Shown here: positions 56,242-64,000 of the stretch, piece after piece
How the letters are laid out: each line of letters opens with the position of its first letter
Numbering within the stretch: position 1 is the stretch's first letter
Source of the DNA: Zopfochytrium polystomum
Taxonomy: Eukaryota; Chytridiomycota; Chytridiomycetes; Chytridiales; Chytridiaceae
Length of the DNA stretch: 64,000 nucleotides
NCBI GenBank assembly: GCA_025765615.1
Contig: JAIVFJ010000001.1
Span: forward strand, 372,001-436,000
Reading direction: 5' to 3'
Translations under genes and position numbers: made by a program
Notes under the pieces: model-generated
What the model saw: only the letters and a program-made list of their open reading frames with translations
What the model was told of the DNA's origin: nothing
Databases searched by the model: none

Positions 56242-57410
56242 TCACGAGTATCGGTTGGTGCGGAACAGACGAGGATGCGTATGATCTGGGTGGCCGAGAT
56301 CGCGTTGCCCAGTAGGCGATCCTTCGAAGCGATCAATCACCTTTGAGCGGCTGAAGTCGGTAACAGTGCTCTGCGGGAGAGAAAGAGAAGACAGTGCAAC
56401 GAGCAGGCGTTTCATTCCTGGGGAACGCAAAAAATGCCCCTGACAAGCACAACCTTGCGTGTGGAGCCACCACTTGAAGCCAATATCAGCCGTTGCCGAC
56501 ACTGCATCTCCAGTACACTTAGTCCTCTTTGGCGTGCCCTCGATGATCTTCCTTGAAGACACTGGCTGCAGCAGCAGGGAGTATGCGCGGTGCGCGAGCT
56601 CTGCAAAGGTGCTGCAGCTGTAGCAAAGGAGGAGGTCGAGCGACGGCAACAATTGACGAGGCGACACGTGCCAGCAGCAGCATCGTCCAGGAGGCAGCGA
56701 AGAAAGCATGAGCTCACGAAAATGTTACTCTCGCAATAGGCTGCTTGCGCTGGAAACGCGCTGAGCCGATTACCCCGGAGTGCAGGTAGCCGCGAGGCAG
56801 CTCATGAAAGCGGAACTACAGACGCGACCATGACACAACCCCTCCGCGAAGGTCGTTTCGCGTCGCTGCTTTCGAGTGGCCAGTTAATCCCTGACCGAAA
56901 CGCCGTCCTCGCCGCAACCACACTCCGTGCAACTCGCCCCAACAATCTCCAAAGTGTCGGGATCCCCGGCACAAGAACCCGCCCAATGGCAAAACCCACC
57001 GACGAGAACAAAGCTGAACTTCGGGAGGAAACGCAAGTCGGAGGAGTTGTGTTTAAGGTAGTGAAGAGGTGCGTGCCTGCGTACGGGAGCAGACCAGCAC
57101 GAAGTGCGGCAACGAGTGGGACCACTGTTGTGGTTGCGTCTGGCACTGCGAAGATCTCAGCAGCCAGTTTCGCGGGGTTAGCAGCTGGCACTGTTCGTTC
57201 GGCGACATTTAAGCGCCACAGAATTCTCCACACTGGCAGTTTCCACCGTGAGAGCAACATATAAGAGTTCCTGACCGTGAGAGAACGAGCATCGACCTTG
57301 TCACCGGTTTCAAGATCTGTCATATTCTGCCATCCATCCCAACGGCAACTCACGCCGGCAACACCAACACCAAGTGAGGCGCCGATCAACGCAAGCAGCA
57401 ACAGTACCAT
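56242..57410 (-). CDS. Putative secreted or ER-lumenal protein, uncharacterised
   Basis: ATG at 57,410 begins a textbook signal peptide, MVLLLLALIGASLGVGVAGV, followed by SCRWDGWQNMTDLETGDKVDARSLT with one N-glycosylation site. Downstream on the minus strand a Cys-rich stretch (VGGFCHWAGSCAGD, GASCTECGCG; about 57,010-56,920) lies in another frame, and a later segment (56,709-56,242) has CYSCSTFAELAHRAYSLLLQ. These may be exons of one gene, but splice sites were not resolved and the opposite strand is also open at 56,830-57,264. Divergent to the gene starting at 57,922. Confidence 0.35.
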
Positions 57411-57921
57411 TAATCTTCCTGCCGCCGCTGTGATCGCTCGCCGCCCAGACTCCACCCACCTGACCTCAATCGCCCAACGGCGTAGAAAGCGAACCCTACT
57501 CGTCGCTCAAAAACGTCGCCTCTGCAGCAAACAGCACCATTACCTGCCTGCCGCCGCTGCGATCACATATCTCTCGTCGCCGCTCACCGCATCCATCTGA
57601 CCTCAGATCACCAGTCGACTTCGCCAGGCTGGCGAACTGAGGGCAGGACGATCCCAGGGGACGCTCAGAGGCCAACGCGATCGCTAAACCTGATCAAGTA
57701 TATTACTTTCACCCTTCTCCGTCTTTCTGCAGCTCGCTGTGAATCATTAATGGAATTTTTGGCTTACTCGGTGCAGATTCGGAAGGAGCTCCTTGTCATT
57801 TGCGAGGTCTGCAATTGGCAGCATTCCATGTCAGGCACAGTTGATCTAACGTTTAGTAGAGGCCGCACGGCAGGCCGCAATTGCTGGCATACCCGTGCCA
57901 ATCACTTGCTGTGCACGAACA
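57411..57921. promoter_or_regulatory. Divergent intergenic region
   Basis: GC-rich near 57,411-57,600 with two similar GCCTGCCGCCGCTG.GATC blocks (57,417 and 57,546), then AT-richer. No gene seen. Confidence 0.35.
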
Positions 57922-60169
57922 ATGATGACATGCATTTACTACACACCAAATGCTGCTGCAATGGCGGCACTCCAGCTTCAGCAGCTGCAGCAGCAAAGCG
58001 GTCCACAGCAATCGCTACAACATTCTGCAGTTGAGTTGGCGTTCCGTCGATCATTTGCACCCCTGGTTCACCAACAACCAACGATTTCATCTGCCCGTCA
58101 ATCAACTACCAAGCGATCCAGACCAGCGTCTTCGGCAGAGGAGGATTATGATAGTCTTGGAGAACTGCATGCAAAGCATAGAGCTTCCAAGCCCTCACAT
58201 GACATTACACGCAAATCCTCCATAACTGTCACACAAGAGCGGCATATCTCCAGCTCTGCTCTTCCGTTTTCAACACCCCAATTGCGCTATCCTTCTCTTA
58301 TTGCCAAAGACAGTGTCACTTCTGCACCTGAAGATGGTGGGGCTCTACCACTGGCAGCATACCCTGCAAAAACATCCTCTAACGAAGAAACTGGCGAAAA
58401 ACTTGTTGCAGGTGGAAACTTCTCTTCAGTGCAAGTTGGAAATGTTGCTGCCAGCTCAGGGCTGGAACCACCCATTCAGTGCCAAAATGATGGAACAGCA
58501 GAAGATAGGTGAGAAGCGAACACACCAAGAGTCTCACCAAGGGGATGGGCAGCAACTCAACTTCTGGCTATCACAGACACTTGGATATGCAGCAACTACA
58601 TCTTCCCTTCCGAAAATATCTAATTCAGCTCCAGCTGACATCTATGGAACTGCCTTTGTATTTCCCAGCAAGGGCCCTGGGGATATCAGTGACTGGTCCA
58701 GTGGTCTTGAAGCCAATTTGACTGGGTCTGCAGCAAACAGTTTGTCTTTGTCCCAAACTCTTGAGGACAAGATTCACCATTCCTGTGCTGAAAGAAGCCG
58801 TGACTTAGAAGAATCCTCGATTCGGACAGTCCACACTGGCCCTGAGTTTTCCACAAGGCACCAAAATGGAATTCAACCTTCAGACATTGTGGAAACAGAC
58901 CTGCAGAAGGGGATGTCTCAGACAATTTCAACTACATTGAGCACAAAAGAGCAGCCTCCTGGCCTGCCCGAGAGGATGCAAGCAACTACTATTCAGCTTC
59001 ATTCAATTGCATTGAGCTCAAACCCTCACATCCCTAGCCATCAGCCTGAGCATGTACCTTCTCCTGCCATGTCTGTGGGCGCAAGTGGAGCCAGTAGAAC
59101 ACTAAGCCAGTTCACCCACTGCCTCCCTAGCTTCTGAACTGGAATCCCAACAGAAGTCCAATTCAGCTAGCTTCCAACAGTCCATCCGTTTTAATCAATT
59201 TGGGAGTTTCCCAAAACAAAAGGAGCCGCCTGAATGCAAAAGGCCGTCATCTGGAATTGATCAGTTGCACACCTCATCCACATTCCCAAACGATTTTGAT
59301 GGAGTTCAACTTGTCACATCGCAATCAGCTCAGTCAGACATGACTGCACTTGATGCTCTTTCGCCAGTACTTCCTCCAGGATCAGTATCATCTGATAGGA
59401 CAAGGCCATCACACGTACTACCACTGGACATGTCGCCAGTCTCGATAAAGTCACCCAGCTGGTGCAGTCCTCACACATCTCAAGCATCCTTAGAACTTGC
59501 AAGGCAAAGAAGGTACCTCTCTCATCTTGTTTTTCTTCCTTGTGACATCTTCTTCATTTTCTCTCATAATCTGGCGGAATGCAGGAAAAACCTTCTCGGC
59601 AGTCTTCTCTCAATGTCAAGCAATGAGGAATCCAGTCCCTTAGACAAATTGCACATATCATACTCAAGGCCAATCCTTCATTCTTTTGAAAGCCAAATCA
59701 GCGGACCCCTTCCTGAGGAAGGCCAGCCTTCAAGGGACTGTATGCAGCAACAAGTGGACATTTCTGGTGGATCTCTGAGCAGTGTGTCACCACCATCAGC
59801 GCCCGTTTCCAGTTTGCTGGGACTGGGCAAACCTCAATCAAAGGTTTGTTTCTCCCTTGAGCAGTTTCGTTTGACTGGCACCAATGCAATCAATGCAGGA
59901 AACAGTAGCAGCAGATTCATTTAGAGAACCACAATATTCCTCAGCTGGCAGTCCTGATTTGGATGATATTGACACAAACATTGAACAAATATCAAACTTT
60001 CTGGTCAATGATGTTGATCTATTCAAAGGTCTCCAAGACCAGGCCCGCATCACATAAATGGAGCAGTGAAGGTGGTCATGATGACTGGAAGTCCATTGCA
60101 GCTGTTCGACTAGCTTCGTTTGATTCTGTAATTTCGGAAGATTTGGAAATGGCAAATGAGGGGGATTAA
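57922..60169 (+). CDS. Ser/Thr/Gln-rich disordered protein, uncharacterised
   Basis: First ATG in frame at 57,922 (MMTCIYYTPNAAAMAALQLQQLQQQ). The frame 57,922-58,509, a second at about 58,510-59,137 and a third at about 59,110-59,850 carry the same low-complexity Ser/Pro/Thr/Gln style with few hydrophobics, as expected for exons of one protein. A basic nuclear-localisation-like TTKRSRPASSAEEDYDSLGEL is near residue 75. The last clear intron (GTTTGTTTC...TGCAG, about 59,843-59,898) joins GLGKPQSK to an acidic end, AGSPDLDDIDTNIEQISNFL, resembling acidic/hydrophobic activation segments. The end is at 60,056 or, with another splice, 60,169. Possibly a transcription regulator; not identified. 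Confidence 0.45.
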
Positions 60170-62344
60170 GTATGAAGCAAACTTCTTTGTTGTATGTGCA
60201 ATAAAGGTTGCAATCATCTGAACATATAATGTCCTGACTAAGAATATATAGTACTTTTATCTATGTCTGCTGTGTCTACTTAATTGGATTTGTCCTTTTG
60301 TCGTCTGTTCAGCCCCAGTGGGCTCTGTCCACAGTCATGATTTCACTCTGCAAAGTTGCTTCCACCAGCTTAGTTGTTTTGCCAACACAAACCGAGAGGG
60401 TTCAACGGGTGTTGTGCTGTCTCCACTGTTAGGCAGAACTGACTGGTTAGACAAGACAGACCGTAACCTATTGTGACTGTCAGTTATCAGTTCTCACGAT
60501 GCCTATGGGAGAGCGAGCCACTGCCATTGCAGACCTGGGCGCTGGCTTGCGCTGATGACAAATACTCTGAGTATTAAGTGGAATGGAAACCCAGTGTTAA
60601 CGGTTTACCCTCCTCTGCTCAAGCAGATAATATAGGAGAGGTTTTTACCCTGTGCCAGTCTCGCTTGCCTAGCAACTATTACAGCATGTATACCATCATC
60701 ATGTATCAATAATTCATAACAGAGTTTTTCTCTTTCTCTCCAAGTTGGGGAGAAGGACCACCCACAAACACACATCTCCACTTCATTCACTCCTTCCACT
60801 CACTCACTCAGAGTAGACTGTTTTCATCCACCATGGTCGGACTTTATTCCTTTCATGGGCTCACTTGAGCTGCACTGGTGGTAAGGCAGGTGCTCCCCGC
60901 CTGTCTGCTTCCTATGTAGAAAGACGGCCCCACTTCTGATAGTCGGAGAGGCAGATGTACTTTGTCTGTTGCCCACAGGGTATCCCCTTCATAGGGCCAG
61001 TGAGTGGCACAGCAAATGGGCAAGAAACAGGCACTTTACGCCTTTCCCCCACAGTCACTTCTGCCTTGCCATGACCCCTTCACGGGACCGCCTTGGTGAC
61101 AGCTCTGTCTACAACCCAGTCACAAACATCACGTCTTCATTGTGTGAGACTATACTCACTCCTTTGACCCTGGGATCTGGGCCCTAGAGTGAGGGAAAGC
61201 AAATAATAGGCTAAAACTAACTTTATTGGACTGTTGTCTTGGGGGTGTTTCAACCCTACTACTTGCCTAGTCCACGAAGTGTCCTCACTGATCTGTCTAA
61301 CAGGGGTCTCAGACACCAAGAATGAACATTCAGAGGGACAATCCTCTGAAGGATCGGTGCTGGAGCACCGATTACTCGCGTGGCTGCGGGCCGATGCAAG
61401 GGGAAACAGAAGGGCACTCCTGAGGGCGCAACACAACCTGCAGAATAAAGAGAGAGAAGAGGGAAACATGGGGTTTTTATCTCAGGAACCTAATCTCAAA
61501 TACAACAGGAGCGGTTAATAGCAACAGGACAGACAGGGCGTGACCTAGCGCCCCTTGTCGCAGACGGTGCTGTGGGAACCCTTGTCAGTCGCCAGCGACA
61601 GGGGGAAGAGAGAGAAGGGAGTCGACTATGTAGGGGTCGGAAGGTCGCCAGCAGGGAACTCGCACGCGGAAACACCTGTGATCGTACACGCACCCCGCTG
61701 GGCTGCGTTGGCACGATCACTCGACCAACGGGCTTTATCGCATCACACTCGTACTCACACATCTCACCCTCACAGCAATAGGGACCGAGGCAGGCGCTTG
61801 TAGATTGAACTCTCAGGTGTCGGGGGCTGCATCGGGTGCAGCCACCAACACCCTCAGCGGGGACGGGAAGGTTGGGGACAACTGACGCCGTCGTCGTCAC
61901 CACCACCATCACTGTCGTCCGCGGCAGGCAAGCGCCAGGGATCCTCACTCCAACACAGAGCCAGCAATGTCACACAGTCGCTGGTGGGGCCAGCTGCATT
62001 CCCCACCCACGGCCCCTTAAGAGGAGCCCCACAAAGGGATCCATGTACACACCCTGGGCGTGTACCATCTCACTCACTACCCTCAGCTTTGTGAGCCAGA
62101 TGGATTTGAAGGGACTCTGTATTGGTGCCAAAGGACAGAAATCAGATTGAAGAAAAAAAGGAAAAAGCGAAATGGCCCAAAAACAGAGAGAGAGAAAATT
62201 GACAAGTCAACCCCCCTGACTTGGAGCATCCACCACAAATGCTCCAAGTCCCCCCCAACCCTATGCAAGTATGTACAAGTGCAAAAAATAAATAATAAAT
62301 TAGGCGGGCTTGGGGTACAGCCTGTCAGGCACCCCATCCCTAGG
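60170..62344. other. Repeat-rich region without supported genes
   Basis: Contains repeat Z copy 2 and a GC-richer block (about 61,180-62,100) with only short frames and no recognisable domain; it may be an unclassified element. Confidence 0.4.
60537..60840 (+). repeat. Repeat family Z, copy 2, with internal insertion
   Basis: Matches 48,240-48,420 except for about 130 extra bases (roughly 60,678-60,806) between CTAGCAAC and CACTCAGA. Confidence 0.8.
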
Positions 62345-62612
62345 CAGTCAGGCAGTCTCTGTTAGTCACTGAAAAAGAAAATATGTTGAGAAAACCCTGG
62401 CGCATCGGAAACTGTTAAGACGAAAGTAGTAAAAGCAGGCCCAATAAGAAAGACGGGTTAGCTGCAAATACACTTTGATAACGCCTTGGAAACTAAAGAA
62501 CCGGGAATAATAATAGGGGTCCCAATCCTTGCAGTTTTATGATAGGTACAATTGTTTTTGCGAATAAAGTCCCTAGACTTTATCACTGAGACCTCAGTGT
62601 AGTCTCACAATT
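62345..62612 (+). repeat. Repeat family Y, uninterrupted copy
   Basis: Joins the two halves found at 38,863-38,965 and 52,398-52,555 without a gap (junction AAAGACGGGTTAGC at about 62,450-62,463). Shows the pre-insertion state of the target. Confidence 0.85.
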
Positions 62613-63362
62613 GCGACATAAGGAATATCTATATAAATAGCTCAATTGTCAGTTAATAGATTTGCACTTCACACAACGTACCCCTTCCAGTTTAGTACAC
62701 CCTGTAAAAGTCTACTTAACTAGCTGCCCCTCGTCGCATTCCAAATCACAACAGGAGGCGCGCTGTGGACTCTGAACACAAAACAGGCCAGAAACCTGGA
62801 AAAAACCAAAATACAGAATGTTTTTGGCCTAGTTGTCTCAAAAGCAAGCAGCTTGTTGCAGAAAAGGAGGCATTTTTACTTGTTTTTTGGGAATCCAGTG
62901 ATTTGTGCAATCTCTGATGAGAGCCCAGTTTTCCTCACATACAGAAATCCAGTGATTGGCGCAATCACTGGTTTCTAAGCGCCGTGTGCTCGGTGTTGTA
63001 GAGTCAAAAAAGGCAGCAAGAAGATTGCACAGGCAAGAGCGCAGCAAGGAGAAGGCAGAAAATCACATAAGAGCGTGTTACTAAACAGTGCCGCTCTGCA
63101 GTATTGTGCACTATTCTTCTGCATGTATTGCGCACTTGTTGCCTTTGCCAATCTCTTTTTATTGAGAACAGATTAGCGCCTCCAAGCTTCCTATCAATTA
63201 TTTAATTAGGGTCAAAAATGATCATTGGGACCTTCAACGTCATTAATAAGATATCACGATATTTATCATCGATAAATCGAAAGTTTTATCATTAATATTT
63301 GGGTTAAAGCAGCTGTGCATTTTCACCCCCAAAAGTATGCATCAGGGGGTTCACTTTCTCCG
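62613..63362. other. AT-rich region, no gene seen
   Basis: Contains a short ATCGATAAATCGAAAG-like AT palindrome near 63,255-63,290 and two AATCCAGTGATT.G.GCAATC blocks (62,891 and 62,947). No coding support. Confidence 0.4.
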
Positions 63363-64000
63363 TTACCTGCTTACTTGGAAGTGCCTTAGCCCTTCTCGTC
63401 CAGTCAATGTTGTGGAGTAAATCCAGCAGTGGTTTGCATGGTGGGTCTTTGAGCTGCTGCAACTTGTTGGTAAGGCCAGCATCTGGGGGATTCGGATTAG
63501 ATATTGAAAAATCATGTCCGCCAACTCTGACACCAATTTAGATTGGGGAGATCCGCGTCTGTCTGAAAAGTTGAAACATCCATCAAATGGGTAGATAACT
63601 GGTTTTTTTGGACAGACACCAGCGGATATCTGCCGTACCTGGACCACTTCATGTTCAATTTGTGCTAGTTCTGTGGAAGGCTGTCGTTCAGCTGCCACTG
63701 CAGGTGTTGGTTCTGAGAATTGATCCACGCAAACATTGGCTTCACGAAGGAGGTTGGTGATGTTTTGTTCAGTTGATGTAGGTTTGTCTTTGCTGAGGAG
63801 TGGTGTAAGCTGATGAATGAGGTCCGGAGCAATATCCTCTGTTGCTGAAGTTCTGAGGCGAGGGAAAGTGTCTTCTACAACCACAAGGTCATCCAATCGA
63901 TGAGTGATTACTCTACCCGTGCTGATGTCAATCAAACGAGCGATGGAACGACCAATGTTTCCAATGTAAATTGCTGGTCGAGCGCATTCTGCAAGCTTTT
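63363..64000 (-). pseudogene. pol: Copia-type pol fragment (end of integrase and linker), runs off the window
   Basis: From the window edge the minus strand reads KLAECARPAIYIGNIGRSIA followed by RLIDISTGRVITHRLDDLVVVEDTF, which fits the 'FxGY...YRLxDxxTGxxxxSRDVxFxE' tail of copia integrase cores. About 150 residues of variable linker follow to a stop at 63,363, with no RT. Different from the nested copia-like element, which lacks this part, so it may be the missing portion of the same family or another element continuing beyond 64,000. Confidence 0.6.

Overview
The window is eukaryotic nuclear DNA, most likely from an early-diverging (chytrid-like) fungus. Genes carry many short GT-AG introns. 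There is a PSTAIRE cyclin-dependent kinase, a kexin with transmembrane tail, a fungal Str2-type cystathionine gamma-synthase, an Imp1 inner-membrane peptidase and a family C (GABA-B-like) seven-helix receptor, a receptor class kept in zoosporic fungi but absent from Dikarya such as yeasts. The taxon is an inference; no rRNA or marker gene is present.

Layout. 0.2-2.0 kb: minus-strand P-loop NTPase of the kind linked to Crinkler effectors and transposons. 2.6-3.9 kb: remnant of an SF1 helicase joined to a basic Ala/Lys-rich reading frame. 4.8-9.2 kb: a gene with two tandem SAP-domain exons and a tandemly duplicated 3' module. 9.5-13.3 kb: class C GPCR. 13.8-15.3 kb: CDK1. 15.3-17.2 kb: divergent intergenic region with long CT microsatellites. 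17.2-19.8 kb: cystathionine gamma-synthase. 20.0-21.1 kb: Imp1. 21.6-26.2 kb: a very large, unusual Ras-like GTPase. 27.5-30.2 kb: kexin. 31.5-35.1 kb: condensin subunit Cap-G/Ycg1. 36.6-38.3 kb: LRR protein. 39.0-52.4 kb: a nest of retroelements. 52.7-56.1 kb: large uncharacterised helical protein. 56.2-57.4 kb: putative secreted protein. 57.9-60.2 kb: low-complexity protein. 60.2-64 kb: repeats, ending in a copia pol fragment.

The retroelement nest is the most striking structure. A dispersed repeat, seen uninterrupted near 62.35-62.61 kb, is split at 38,965/52,394 by a 13.4-kb insertion. Inside that insertion lies a chromodomain Ty3/gypsy element with 308-bp LTRs. Its pol is interrupted by a 6.3-kb copia-like element with apparently identical 229-bp LTRs and a perfect 5-bp target duplication. 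That element in turn carries a solo LTR of the gypsy family with its own 5-bp target duplication. The gypsy element shows the signature of Tf1-type self-priming: 11 bases downstream of its LTR are the exact complement of the predicted 5' end of its RNA.

The housekeeping genes do not form one pathway; they are independent single genes (cell cycle, chromosome condensation, secretion, sulfur amino acids, mitochondrial processing). Several conserved genes change frame by one base at G/C runs, which suggests uncorrected homopolymer errors rather than gene death. Exon boundaries are therefore only partly resolved, and all spliced models are by-eye readings.
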